64,000 bases of DNA, taken from assembly GCA_946811185.2 (NCBI GenBank), contig OX328105.1:35963394-36027393 (forward strand), read 5' to 3'. A program made the position numbers and the translations under genes. The notes below the pieces were generated by a model. The model did not search any database. It worked only from the letters and a program-made list of their open reading frames with translations, and was not told where the DNA came from. The stretch comes from Hippopus hippopus (taxonomy: Eukaryota > Mollusca > Bivalvia > Cardiida > Cardiidae). Below are positions 10,914 to 22,700 of this stretch, piece after piece. Position 1 is the first letter of the stretch, and each line of letters opens with the position of its first letter.

Positions 10914-12482
10914 ACCTTCAACTGTGACTTTGATCTTGAATTGACCTTGTTGAAGCATATGTTTTGCATACAGTCTCACTATGGTGAACATTTGACCAAA
11001 GTTTAATGAAAATCCTTCCAGGCATAAAGGACACATGGAACAGACAGGAAATAAAAGGTTCAAACTCGTGACCTTATATTGTGACCCAGACTTTGAGCCA
11101 GCATGTTGTCATGAATTCTGCACACTCTCTCACTGGAGCGAACATTTCAACAAAACATTATGATCGCAAACTGGAGCCGACATAGAAGTACAGGCTCAAA
11201 ATTGTGACCTTCAATTGTGACCTTGACCTTGAGTAAGCAAGATTGAATGTTGGGTTCTGCACATAATCTCACAGGGGCAAATATTTGACTATAGTTTAAT
11301 GAAAATCCTTCAAGGGGTAAAAGAGATATTGAGCAGACATAAAATTCAAGGCACAATCCAATGAACTTCAACTGCGATCTTGAACTCGAGTCTGCATGAT
11401 TGAGTAATGGGTTTTGCATACTATCTCTCTGAGGTGAACATCCCACCAAAATTTAATGAAAATCCCTAAAGGGGTAAAGAAGATATAAAGCAGACACGAA
11501 ATTAAAGGCTCAATTGTGACCTTGACCTTGAGTTGGCATGGTTGAATTATGTGTTTTGTACATCATCTTACTAACGAGAACATTTTAACCAAAGTTTAAT
11601 GAAAATCCTTCCAGGCGTAGAGGAGATATGGAGCGGACAGGCAATTTACAGATAAATCGCATGACCTTTAACTATGTGCTTGACCATGAGTCTGCATGGT
11701 TAAGTCATTGGTTCTGCACACTATCTCAATGAAGTGAACATTTTACCTAAGTTATGCTCCAGACAAAAATCCAATTTGTCAAATAACTAGCGGCAATAAC
11801 CCCAAATATAATGACGATGGGGTTATAAGCAGAATGCCGGTAGCTCAGTCGGTAGCGTATAGGACTTGAGAACAGGGGGCCGCTGGTTCGATTCCTGGCT
11901 CGGCCAATTTCTTTCCGAGGATTGATGATAGTCACTTCGATTCATTCCTCTCCAACCGCTGACCATTTTCTCTACGATGGTTATGTGGGAAAGCAGCCAG
12001 TGGCTTGGAAAGAAAATTGTGCGGAGTACTGGTAAAAGAAGCTCCAGGAAAGCATGGATAGATGTACTGGCCGCCGCGATATAGCTAAATAATGTTGAGA
12101 ACGGCGTTAAACACTAAATAATAAATAAATCAATCAGAGTTATGGGTTTTGTGCACCGCATTTGTCCTTAGTGTGATCTACATGTATCTGCACATGAAGT
12201 TTGAAATCAATACCTTTCATACTTTGGAAGTCATGTTCCGGACAAAAATCCAATTTGTAAAATAACTAAGGGCAATAACTCCAATAATGATGAAAACAGA
12301 GTTATGAATCTTCACACAGTCTCACTGAGATGAACATTTAAACAACGTTTAACGAAAATCTTCCAAAAAGTTCAAGAAACATGAAGCGGACAGGGAAGTG
12401 TTATGGACGGACAGATGGACGGATGGATGGAAAGACGAACGCCATTCCTTTAAATCCCCTCTCCGCTTCGCGGCGGGAAATT
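10914..12482 (+). repeat. Family E tandem array, main part
   Basis: About seven diverged units of 140-165 bp carry, in order, TTCAACTGTGACCTTGACC, GAGT.GGCATGGTTGA, TTCTGCACA..ATCTCACTG, GTGAACATTTGACCAAAGTT, TAATGAAAATCCTTCCAGG and a GAGCAGACA tail. The array closes with a GGACGGACAGATGGACGG tract and CCGCTTCGCGGCGGG at 12400-12470. It is interrupted by a SINE at 11836-12136. No coding frame survives across units. Confidence 0.75.
11836..12136 (+). mobile_element. tRNA-derived SINE, complete
   Basis: The head is tRNA-like: GCCGGTAGCTCAGTCGGTAG holds the A box and GGTTCGATTCC (11885-11895) the B box, with CTCGGCCA closing the acceptor side. The body includes GGGGAAAGCAGCC-like and GGCCGCCGCGATATAGC text. 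The tail is GGCGTTAAACACTAAATAA with TAAATAAATCAATCA. GTTAT lies on both sides (11822-11826, 12139-12143) and is a possible target duplication inside the family E array. The internal boxes imply Pol III transcription, an inference from family knowledge. Confidence 0.8.
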
Positions 12483-13175
12483 AATAATCTCAAAACGCCC
12501 ATTCATGAAAGAAATACAAATAAATTGTTTTAAATATACATAAAGAACATAAACGCCTCTAAGATGCTCTCCAAATCATCATTTTCACTGAGAGGGTGTA
12601 TTTCAGTAATGCGTTTGATGTTTTTTCGTATCTCATTTGCACTGTGACTAAATGAATATGATCTAAACCTTTACGGTGTAGGATTTCGTTTACTTTTTCT
12701 AAAAACGAAATAGATCAATGTAATAGGCCAAAAACATGCAATCTGATCTTTCGTCTAACCTGTTAGATCTTTTTTGCTGTTGTTTCTGTGATTTTTGTTT
12801 TGTTTGTTTCTCTGTCTCTCTGTCTGTCTCTCGTTTACACACATACTGACATACACAGAGTTTCACAATGATGTAATGATTTATTCTCTGTCTGTCTGTC
12901 TATCACTCTCTCTCTCTCATTTCCCATAAGCCTTTTCTTTATATATAAGAAAAATAGTCTCTTTACAAGAAGTTCCAATTCCACGAATGATTTATAGCCA
13001 GCTGAAAGATTCATCATTCCCTAGCAAGAATGACTGATGGCTTCTGTTCTCTAAAGAACAAAGGTTACATATCTCTTTCGCCACTAATTTGATCGATTCG
13101 AGAATTTTTCGAGGGCTGAAAAAAGTTCATCGACACATTGGGGTATCTTTTCGGTTATGGTCCAGAACTAAGAAG
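12483..13175. other. Unassigned; (CTGT)/(CT)-rich patches
   Basis: CTGTCTCTCTGTCTGTCTC-type text occurs at about 12810-12835 and 12886-12920. Otherwise nothing was recognised. Confidence 0.5.
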
Positions 13176-13267
13176 CGGACAGTAAAGATCAAGATCAGAT
13201 TTCACTTCTTGTGCAATCTGATCTTGAAGTATGCTGTCCGCAAAAGGTACTTGTGTCGCTGTTATTG
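13176..13267 (-). mobile_element. Family B fragment
   Basis: The central hairpin is GATCAGATTTCAC, loop TTCTT, GTGCAATCTGATC. The C-to-T change near the stem middle is matched by G-to-A on the other arm. GCAAAAGGTACTTGTGTCGC follows. Confidence 0.75.
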
Positions 13268-13934
13268 GTGAAAGGGAATAATTGTAAATATTACATGGCG
13301 CACGGCTAGATTATATTGGGTAAACGCCAAAACGGTTTTTATATCAATGTTTAGCCAAACCTCCACGATTTGTTTATTTGTTGTTTAAAGGGGCAAAGAT
13401 AGATTTATTTGCCGTGAGTCTAAAATCCATGTAAAAACTGATAAATACCTCTAAGCATTTTTACTACATGTATGGAAGCAAATGGACTGTTACAGTAAAA
13501 AGAAGTAATTCTAGATTTACGGGATTAGTGTTTTTCTACTGTTACCTCTGTCCGTTTCAAGTAATCAGAAATGACGTCATCGTATTCAATGGAATACAGT
13601 CCTACATATTGTACGCATGATTTTGATTACATGACGTTCCCACAAGCCTTTGCGAACTCTGTAAAGATATCTTTAAAAAAAACTTTAAAATGCTATGTTT
13701 CCCACTGAGAACATACACGTACCATAAGGATTTTTTTAGTATTATTTCATAATTTTTCCTACTACTTTTCTGTCTTATTAATTGATGGTTTGCCTGTAAT
13801 TACTGTAGTTAGTAATGAAACGTTTATGAAGCATGGTACAATTATGAAAATCTAACTTGTTCCCATAAACCCGTTTTTATCATCTTTATACACTCATTTC
13901 ACAACGATAAATGTACTTGTCAGTTCTTTCCTGA
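13268..13934. other. Unassigned
   Basis: Nothing was recognised. The stretch is AT-rich with no open frame worth keeping. Confidence 0.4.
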
Positions 13935-14155
13935 TTAATCTTTACAAGCGCTAGCAATCCAGGGATCTTGAGTTTGAATCTCAGATCGGCCAATGGGGAG
14001 GATCGAAGCATGGTTTTCTATTTCGGAATCAAACACTATTACAACATACGCCCGACCTGGGCCAAGTAAACCCTTTCTTAAGGTCTGTATTGTACGTGTA
14101 ACCGCCTTAACACTAAGCATACTCAGGGAACCACAAGGGAAGCAGTGTTTCAGAT
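13935..14155 (+). mobile_element. Degenerate SINE-like fragment
   Basis: GCGCTAGCAATCCAGGGATC then TTGAGTTTGAATCTCAGATC resembles the anticodon-arm to B-box part of a tRNA-derived head. The A box is not clear. Confidence 0.35.
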
Positions 14156-16029
14156 ATTTCAATGAAAAAAAAAAAAAATGTGTATTTGGTGTTAAAAGTA
14201 CTTGATTTGATATACTTGTATTCATTGACTTTATCTTGGCATGTTTAAAAGGTAGGACCCTTTTAAGGCTAAACTTACTTTCTCTATGAAAGTGTATTGT
14301 AATATAGGCATCTTACAGTGTAATGTCTCTGTCGATGCCAATAACGTGTATGGCATACTCTATAAGGGAATGAAGCAATATAGGGCCACCATGGCCCTCT
14401 GGTTTAATGTTGTATTTTTGGTGGAAAAAGAAAGAAAGCAGCAGCACTACCACCTACAACAAGAACGACGATGAAGACAAAGATGGCAGCAACAACAGCA
14501 ATAACAAAAAGAAAACCAACAAAGATGTTCTTTATCAGTTTCCGAGTTTTGTTACATTTTTACCTTTTTTGGTGTAATATTCCAGCGATACTTCATAAGC
14601 ACGAACAATCTAATTATTTTCACCTAAATTGTTTCTTTTCAGTGGGTTTTTGTAGGTCTGTGCACAGAAACTTTACACTTATAGCTTTGACAAGAAATAC
14701 AACGAAATCTCTTTCTTTAGGACTCTTCTTAACTCGAACATATCGGCTAATCCTGAAACTACACTCACAAAGAAAGAAACGTTCCTGCCAATTCTGTAAA
14801 CTCATCTATTTCGATTTCAAAACGCTTTCGCCGGAAAATTCTCACTGTGTTATACAATGTAAATTCAACATCTGATTCTGAATCTACACTTTTTGCAAAA
14901 GGGCTCTAATTCGAGCTTTGTATGCAATCAGTTAAGGCAAAAGGTAGGGTTGCAATGCATTTTGAAGCATGTAGTGTTAACATAGCTTCATTCACCTACG
15001 TATTAGGAGAGAGGGTGCAATTGTGACGATCCTTTTGTCGTTTCAACTCAAAAAAGTTTCAGAGAAGGTTTTTTGAATAATCCTTAAACACTGACCAAAA
15101 AGTCCGTTACAAGACTGAAAGAAAGTCTAAAAAAAATAGAAAAAATTAATTGACGGACAGAAAACTGGAAGTGTCTGAAATAGTTAAAAAGATTTTCATT
15201 CTTTATCTACTTTGTCCGCAAATGAGTCTCAAAGGTCAATCAGGTATATGATATTTCGCCTTTAACTCTTAATCCTGTTTCTTTCATTTCTTCATCTGCA
15301 CTTTTTTTTTCTATCAGATAAAGAAAATGTGAATACAAAATGGCGGTGGTCTGATGTTTCGTTAAGTACTCTTCAATCTTTGAGATAAAAATAGCGCATG
15401 ATGTGAATGCCTCATTTGAAAATCCTTACAGTTGAGTTAGAATTACATAGATGAAGACGTGAATTTGATAGACAGCGCACAATATCAATGTTTCTCCAGC
15501 AGCGAGATAATTAAAATTTCTTTTGTATTTTCTATATAAATAGATCTTATTTCCACAAACCCTCTTGAGATTCTTGCGAACAGCGAAGACCAAATTACAG
15601 CATCACGCGGAGGAATATCAAACTTGCGTTGTCCCTTGTAATTCATTTAGCGCTCGAAATGCTTAGCACAACATTGCATCAGGCTGCGAACATTGACGGT
15701 GGTGTTATCATGGGAGTGTCATTTGACAAGGCACCCAGAGCCCAAACCAAGACACAAAAGACATGAATAGGTTAGCTGTAGTTCAGCTATATCGCTGAAA
15801 ACGGCTTCAAGCCATCATTTTGAATTACTAGCAACCTAGTATTCTTTAAAAGATTCAAAAGTTGTCTCGTGTTTTTCAAAAGCTTCCTTCTTCAGAACCG
15901 TAAACACGGGATGGTTTGGTAAAGGGTAACACATTTACACTGAGCTCAGCAAAACTCTTTGATAGATGACTTTTCTCGTTTAACTGTAGAGATCTTGTAA
16001 AAACATTGTCAGAAAAAGAACAACTGCAC
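14156..16029. other. Unassigned region
   Basis: A GAC/AAC/GCA trinucleotide-rich patch occurs at 14440-14515. The 134-codon frame across 14471-14875 starts in that patch, has low-complexity composition and no motif, and was not called. No other repeat was recognised. Confidence 0.4.
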
Positions 16030-16115
16030 GCAAAGAACAATTCAGTTGGGCACAGTAGTGTGGAAAATAGAGCACTGGCGTCTCACATCACAGGTTTCGG
16101 GTTTAAATTTCGTGA
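16030..16115 (+). mobile_element. SINE head fragment
   Basis: GAGCACTGGCGTCTCACATC then ACAGGTTTCGGGTTTAAATTTC reads like a tRNA anticodon arm followed by a degenerate B box. It is probably a SINE scrap. Confidence 0.4.
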
Positions 16116-16881
16116 TGAGGGAGGTCAACCGTTGGAACTACCCAAAACCACAGCGCGAGAACTGGTAAAGATTTCCAACATGCAATCATCGAGTGTGCCT
16201 TGATATAAGTTGTACAGCTCGTTTCACAATCGATGAAAAAATAGAAGGTTTAAACCAATGAACAATTTCTCTTACTACCAATTTACCACATTTATTGATA
16301 TATGTACACACCTACTAATCCTTATTTCATGATCGCTTTCACACCTATTCTACTAAAGTAAGAGACACTATACCCCATAAATTTCCAATTTCAGGGTGAT
16401 TTGATAGCTACATCAAAATTGCAGGTTTAAGATCTCGAATGCATTCTTCGCATTAAAAAACATTATTACATGCATTTGATGAAGTCGAATTTTCGGCATG
16501 TATACAACTGCCGTGTTCCTACTTACTGAGAATAACCGTCCATATTTCACAACGATTATTTAGAGTAGCTTGCGGTATGTCTGTTTAACTGACATAAAGA
16601 ATGTCGTCATGAGGGAATTCATTCCTCTCTCACAACTAAATTTTGCTCAAACCCCTTTTTTTTAAATACAGAAATCTTGCCAGTTGCTCGAAAAGAACTG
16701 AACACAAAGCATGCTTTCAGCGCCACTGGGATACACCTATAATATTGTAACTGGCACTGAATAACTGACAACTCTCTGTCTCTCTCTAATGGTAATTCTT
16801 TCTTCTAGTCATTGATTATTTTTTTGTCAAGAATAATTGGTTGACACCAAAAACTTCGCGCTTTATTTTTAAACTAACCAA
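16116..16881. other. Unassigned
   Basis: Nothing was recognised beyond AT-rich sequence. Confidence 0.4.
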
Positions 16882-17083
16882 TTAACCCCTACCAAACAAT
16901 CCCAAGTTTGAACGACCCTAGGGGGCAAGGCTTTTGAAAAAATCGTAGCAATGCGAGAAATGTAGCTAACCAGCATTTTCTCCTTTTCCCACAATGTTTT
17001 CTACCCTTTGAACTGAATTTGATTTATCTGCAACTGCTTTAAATTTTGACAAGTCTAATACTCTTTCCTATGGTAAAGAGGAA
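16882..17083 (+). mobile_element. Family A MITE
   Basis: It starts TTAACCCCTACCAAACAATC, has the right hairpin arm CCAGCATTTTCTCCTTTTCC and ends near GGTAAAGAG without a clear terminal TTAA. The left hairpin arm is degraded. Confidence 0.8.
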
Positions 17084-17678
17084 ATGCATCCTCAAGTAAA
17101 AACATCTTGTGCAGTCTCGCAAGTTTAAAGGCATCTAAAATTCATCACTATTACTTTTTCTCGACTATACCAAGAACGGTATACATCGGTCATATTTTAT
17201 CATTCGCCGAATCGATGTAGTCCAACCTTCATAACGAATTGCACCCCAGAGATCCTTGCCCTGAACGCGCTTATCAAAACACTTTATTCAGTCAGTTTTG
17301 ATCAAGATGAGACTGAACATGAACTTGCAGAACTTGATCCAATATTTTGTTAGACAGTCTTATCAGTCATCATTATCTTCGCACTTGTTGTAGCTATCAT
17401 CATCAACAACAGCAACAATTACAACAATAATGACGAAGACGACAATAACAACAAGAAAGCCGACGTACTATCAATATCGCTATATTATCTCTGAACTCTT
17501 ATAAAAAAATGCTTTTTTATTTCTCTCAGCTCCCTGTTTTGTTTTTGCATTACCGTATGAAATAAACTATTTAAAAAAGGAAAGATGACATTTTCACTCA
17601 AGAGGCCAATTCAAACTCTAGACAGATTGAGTCAAAGGCGTGTGCACATACCAATAATTATTGCTGAAGTGCCTGATA
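17084..17678. other. Unassigned; CAA-rich patch
   Basis: CAACAACAGCAACAATTACA-type trinucleotide text occurs at about 17400-17457. Confidence 0.4.
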
Positions 17679-17917
17679 TTTAACTCTTTACCAAACAACA
17701 AAATTTTGGACTTGGGCAAATCCAAAATACGAGTATTCGCAAAGGACAAATTAAATATGGCTTAAATATCTGAAAATTGTTTAAAAGGGTTAAAAAAAAA
17801 AACAACGTGGTAAAAAGAGAAAGTGAAGGTAACTGGTATTTTCTCTTTTTTCCCACAATGTTTCTACAAGCCTTCATCTTCCAGGGCGTTAAACACCGGA
17901 AGTCGTGGTGAAGCGTT
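17679..17917 (-). mobile_element. Family A MITE, diverged
   Basis: TTAACTCTTTACCAAACAAC marks one end. The hairpin (GTAACTGGTATTTTCTC) and CCCACAATGTTTCTACAAG follow in reverse orientation. Confidence 0.75.
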
Positions 17918-17999
17918 ATATGGATATTTACCTCCAGTGAAAACATACAAACAAGGCAATTTCACTGGTTAAGTCGAAATCTTTCAACTTATCAGACAG

Positions 18000-18070
18000 T
18001 GTAGCTCCATGCAGGATCGGACTTCGCGTTCTGTAGAGACCGATCTTTAACTGCACTATCAGCACAGTAG
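18000..18070 (-). mobile_element. Family B, strongly diverged
   Basis: GTGTAGCTCCATGCAGGATC then GGACTTCGCGTTCTGTAGAG keeps the outline of the central hairpin only. Confidence 0.4.
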
Positions 18071-18100
18071 TGTAATTGCATGTGTTTATTCCTTTACTTT

Positions 18101-19900
18101 ATTAGTTAAACGGTCAGGTGGCAGGGGACTTGAAAACTTATTCACGGCTTTGGCAAATCATGTCGCCCCGAGTTATTTTACTGCAAAGTTTTACCATTCC
18201 AACCTGTGTTCAGCGAAATTTCCCTGTTTTATGATCTCACGAATTGAGTACGCTGACGAAGTACAATTTCCCTTCTGTGTGCCCAATTCAATGAAAACTG
18301 ACATCACTAAGAACTGACGTCACTGAAACCTAGGTAAAACGTGCAGTTCGGTGCATGAACTCGATGATGTCACTGCGATAGACATTCAAGGCATTTTTAT
18401 TTACAAATGGATTTAAACAACTTCAAGCTAAGTAAGTATGCATTTTAATGATTTTTTAGCAAAGTAAACACCATTATTTGTCTCAAACGACCATTAGGTT
18501 ATGATTTTAACGTTACAATGTAAAAGTTTCAACACTTCAAAATTTGCTTACCTGACGAAGGGATGGCTTGTTTTAAACCCGTGTATTTATTACAGAATGA
18601 CGACAAACGATATTTTTATGTATCTACATTCATTTATTTTCAAAAAATGATCCATTCTTTCTGCTTTAATGACAACCATCAAGGGAAACTAGTAATAATA
18701 GTAATATTATGGTGCAGGCTACTCAATATGTTTGTCTTATGGGCGGCCCGTACCGATAGACGTCGCCATTTTGGATGTTGTGTTGAAAATGTAGTTACAT
18801 GTATGTATACGGGACTTCCGAAAAGGAAACTGGTTTTACGCGGAATTTGCTTGTGTACAGGGATACATGTTCAGGGCATATTATCCAAGAAATTTCTTTG
18901 CGGTATAATGATACTTTTAGAACAAGTAATTGCTCTCATTTTTCCTTTTTCCTGGATTTACGGAAGTTCTCCAAAGTTTCTTTACTATGAAACGTATTCA
19001 ACATTTTATTCACTCGTCACAACTCGGGCGATTCTAATCATTTCATCACTACATCTAACCTCGACCAACTCGACACAACTCGGGTGATTCCGTAACTGTT
19101 TGTTATGAGAAATGTATTTAGAAGATTTCGATAGAAAATTGTGGCTCTTGTTTCCTTTTTTCTTTAAGTAAAGCCTCACAATTTTAAGAACGGTAAAGCG
19201 ATGTATTTCCGGCGATGAAATGTATCGTGTATATGCATACCAACCATCGTGATGCAGCAGAGGGATTTCATAAGCGATCACCCGAGGTTTGCCGAACGTT
19301 TCTTTGAGTCGCTGCACTGTACTGTTAAAGAAGAACTCTTTACGCGTCAACACTTTCGTTCTTATCCTTTTCACTTGCATGTTGAAATTTTCTCCATTGT
19401 ACAAAATCTGAATATAATATTATTATACTGCATACACATTTCTCGTGATCTGATTGGATAATATGCCCCGAACATATATATCATGTACACTGGCAAAACC
19501 AGAGAAAAAGCTGTTTCCCTTTCGGGAGCCCCGTATACATGACTACACTTTCAACACAACATCCAAAATGGCGGCGGTGATCAAGATTAACATCAAGATT
19601 ATGCACCAAACTGCACGTTTTACCAAGGTTTCAGTGACGTCAGTTCCCAGTGACGTCAGTTTTCATTGAATTGGGGCACTCGGAAGGGAAATTCTACTTC
19701 GTCAGCGTACTCAATTTTTGAAACCAAAGAACAGGTAAATTTCGCTTAACACATGTTGGAATGGTAAAACTTTGCAGTATAATAAATTAGTTTTACGGTC
19801 AGGTGGCAGGGGACTTAGAAACTTGGCTCGGGGCGACATGATTCACCACAGCCGTGAACAAGTTTCCAAGTCCCTGCCACCTGACCGTACAACTAATAAT
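18101..19900. mobile_element. Foldback element, about 1.8 kb
   Basis: The outer ends are inverted copies: CGGTCAGGTGGCAGGGGACT at 18111 and its near complement ending at about 19889. The homology continues inward: AATCATGTCGCCCCGAG, GCAAAGTTTTACCATTCCAA, GTACGCTGACGAAGTA, ACTGACGTCACTGAAACC, ATTTTGGATGTTGTGTTGAA and GGGCATATTATCC all recur as complements between about 19455 and 19870. The middle (about 18895-19454) is not inverted. No transposase was recognised; the 174-codon frame at 18563-19087 crosses arm and centre and was not called. Both arms carry GTCACTGAAACC-type text that itself is repeated. Confidence 0.75.
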
Positions 19901-20009
19901 GTCCTCTGCCCTCAATGCGCAGAAAAGTCCGCTTATTATTGTTTATTGTGGTTAAAAATGAAATCGAAGAATCTGGGTGTGTAGTCACCAACTATTCTTA
20001 AGAGCAGTG

Positions 20010-20452
20010 TTAACCTTTAACGGGCTAAATAAGTTAACCCTTTACCAAACAATCCCGGGTTTTGACGACCCTAGGAAAGAAGGCCTTCGAAAACATTGTG
20101 GGAAAAGGAGAAAATGCTGGTAACCAGCATTTTCTCTTTTTCCCACAATGTTTTCTACCCTATCAGAGATCTTAAGCTTATTTGTAATAATTTTGAATTC
20201 ATCGTTTGCAAATGTTTTAAATCTGAAAGAGTCTAAAATCTGTCGCTTGGGAAAGGGTTAAATGATACTTTCCAGCCAACAGTATAAACCCAAATATTGC
20301 TATTTCAAAAACAATATTCTGGGTGGCAAAACTATCTCCTAATCGGACAGTGAACATCCAAGATCAGACTGCATGTTCTGTGCAGTCTTATTTTGATCTA
20401 CACTGTCCGCAAAAGGTCCTTGAGTCGCACTTATCAGCCTAAGGGTGAACAG
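20010..20452 (-). mobile_element. Family B MITE interrupted by a family A copy
   Basis: The left end TTAACCTTTAACGGGCTAAA is at 20010-20033 and the rest resumes at 20258, ending CACTTATCAGCCTAAGGGTG. Joining the two sides at one TTAA restores the usual family B order (…CTAAATAAGT…AAAC..AAATATTGCTATTTC). The central hairpin is at about 20372-20402. Confidence 0.85.
20034..20261 (+). mobile_element. Family A MITE inserted in family B
   Basis: It is flanked by TTAA at 20034-20037 and 20258-20261. The termini are CCCTTTACC and GGGAAAGG. The hairpin arms GAAAATGCTGG and CCAGCATTTTC are perfect around TAA. Confidence 0.9.
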
Positions 20453-20584
20453 ACGTTTTGCTACTCTCTAAATCTAGAAAATAAGCCTTATATTGAAATT
20501 AATAATGTTTGATGAATATTGACCCAGAACCGATGTATTAAGCCATCTAATATCCTTATGCTGCGAAGCGCGAACCTACGGACT

Positions 20585-20655
20585 TTGCAAGACAGAGAAG
20601 ATCAATTTTAGACTGCACAGATGCCTAGTTTGATCTTGGGTCCACACCGTGTCAT
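20585..20655 (+). mobile_element. Family B remnant, diverged
   Basis: GAAGATCAATTTTAGACTGC then ACAGATG and TTTGATCTTGGGTCCACACC are present. Confidence 0.4.
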
Positions 20656-21020
20656 ACTATGTGGTTTTCTTGACGGAGAGAACGTTAATATCGTTCTCCA
20701 TTTTGTTTTTACCTTTTACTTCAAATGTTGATCTAATGTATAGACTACTGACCCACACTTCCAACGAAAAACTAGGTTTGACTTGATATTTTTCATTTAC
20801 TATTTCATGCACTTTCACAGAATTTCAGAAATAGACAGAACTATCATTTTTGAAAAAGACAGCACTACATTCTCCCTTCAAGCTTGATAAGACCAGTCAG
20901 CCTTTGCCCCAGCGCGCTAGAGGGATGCCTTCAAAAAGCAAAACATTAGTGTCAGTATTAGGTGTACTCCTGCAGCCTTGAAACTCTGATGCAAGAACCA
21001 TAGGTTTCGGCGGATGACAT
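20656..21020. other. Unassigned
   Basis: Nothing was recognised. Confidence 0.4.
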
Positions 21021-21620
21021 TTACGGCAGGTTATTCCACTCATGGATCAGAGCCTGTTGAAGCTGCACAATTGGGCTGTATTTGGTAGCGGCTAACGCGT
21101 CCAACGTAGTGACGGCACGCTGTAATGCCGCTGCCCGGTAGTCTTCTGATTACTGTGTGTGCACCTATTGTACAGTTGTGCTATCCAATTGTGGTTTCGT
21201 CGCTGGGAGCTGTCCGTGGTCATGGACCGCGGTTGTGATTCTGCCTCTACTGTGGCATGGCAAATCAGTAAATTGACCCTGAACATCATACCCGGTTCAA
21301 GAACTAACGATGAATGGGGGCAAGAGAGGGGGAGTACAGAACCGTATTGCGCAATTTGAGCTGCAATACATAACCAAATTCATTCATTTTGAATCATTAC
21401 ACGAACGGGTGAACTTCTGCCACAACCTGTGAACAGCAGATACTGCACAAAATAATAAACGTGACACAGGGGTAAATGACATCCTAGCCTTGGTCCTTCC
21501 AATAGCAAGTCCTCTGTGATCGATCGGTAATCTCAGACTCGTCAGAAAAGAATGTTCGGAAATGTGTAACTTCACTCCATCGGCTATCGTCTGGCAAACT
21601 TTGTGTACACTCAAATGTTA
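21021..21620 (-). pseudogene. Scrambled Tc1-like transposase scraps
   Basis: On the minus strand, 21144-21021 reads into VQLQQALIHEWNNLP followed by a stop. This resembles the Tc1 C-terminal helix (QQAL..EWN.IP). Around 21565-21530 one frame reads FFSDESEI, like the first catalytic aspartate motif of Tc1 (FSDES). Between them, near 21290-21170, a frame reads RGRITTAVHDHGQLPATKPQ, reminiscent of the interdomain linker. The order does not match an intact gene and stops or frameshifts lie between the pieces. It may be two overlapping relics. Alternatives such as chance similarity are possible for each short piece. Confidence 0.4.
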
Positions 21621-22265
21621 AAAATTTTGCCAGTTGTGCATTTGCAACACAAAAATGGGGCATTGTACCAGTGTTTAGTGAAGCGTAACAAAATTGTCAC
21701 TTGGCTGGTATGCACAGTTAGGACATGCACATGCACACATTGCATGGTAGTTTTTTTTTGTTTGTTTGTTTTTCATATCCCGAAATTGAAATTATATTAA
21801 AAAAACATTTTGCGTTGGAAGTATGGGTCAGTATATTTAGGAGTTTAAAGGTTACACCCACTTTGTTCCTTGCGAGGATTTTTTATTTTAAATACGCCTT
21901 TTTTAAAAGGCACTATTACTTTCAATTTGGAAAAGACAAAAAAATTTTTCGTCTGTTAAAGTCTTAAATTTTTCTGATTAAATAATTGTGAACTTACTCT
22001 TGTTAAGTGAATGTCTTGCAAAAATTTCGTATTTTGGGCCAGAGGCCTATATTTCTGAATAAAACATTTGAATTTAATTGAAATTAATTAGAGTTAATGT
22101 TGCCAGTAGCATTTTTTATTATTGTATTTTTCATCAATTTTACAGTGAGTCAGTACACACATCCCGTTACAAATAGAACATTTCATAGAAAGAGTGCGGG
22201 AATAATTTATCAAAACCATTTTACTGCAGTATCTTTAACCATTAATCTACCTGCTCGGGACAAGA
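21621..22265. other. Unassigned, AT-rich
   Basis: Homopolymer T and A runs; nothing else was recognised. Confidence 0.4.
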
Positions 22266-22505
22266 TTAATCCGTAACCAAACAATTTCGTGTTTAACGAC
22301 TCCGGGGAAAGGGGCTTTTGAAAACATCGTGGAAAAAAAGAAGAAAATGCTGGAAAACAGCATTTTTTTCTTTTCTCACAATATTTTCTACCCTATCAAC
22401 AGTATCAAAGGCAGATCCCATAGTTTGAGCCACATTTAATCTGTTGTCTGAAATTACTTACAATATGGACCAGACTACAGTTCTGTCGGCTGGTAAATAA
22501 CTACT
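22266..22505 (+). mobile_element. Family A MITE
   Basis: It starts TTAATCCGTAACCAAACAAT; hairpin arms AGAAAATGCTG and CAGCATTTTTTTC; it ends near GTCGGCTGGTAAATAAC. Confidence 0.8.
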
Positions 22506-22579
22506 TCCTTAACTGGGAAATAACTAAAACAGACATTTCAAGTCGATTGCACGATTGCAAAATTCTCTTCTCTGGCTGG

Positions 22580-22700
22580 AAAAGGTTACAGTATCGAACA
22601 GTGTTGATCTCAGGTAAGACTGAGCTTGTGGAGTCTTATCTTGATCTACACTTCCAGAAAAACATCCATATTCGCACTTGATACATCAAGGGATAAACAG
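22580..22700 (-). mobile_element. Family B, diverged
   Basis: AGTGTTGATCTCAGGTAAGA then CTTATCTTGATCTACACTTC is present. The hairpin is imperfect. Confidence 0.5.

Noticed and set aside
11836..11907. A functional tRNA gene
   Set aside because: The A and B boxes are good, but the arms do not close properly and a SINE body and tail follow; relatives occur elsewhere in the window.
14471..14875. 134-codon open frame
   Set aside because: It begins in trinucleotide-rich sequence, has no motif, and an antisense frame overlaps it; likely chance.
18563..19087. 174-codon open frame on the plus strand
   Set aside because: It crosses the boundary between the inverted arm and the centre of a foldback element, has no recognisable motif and is not preserved in the other arm.
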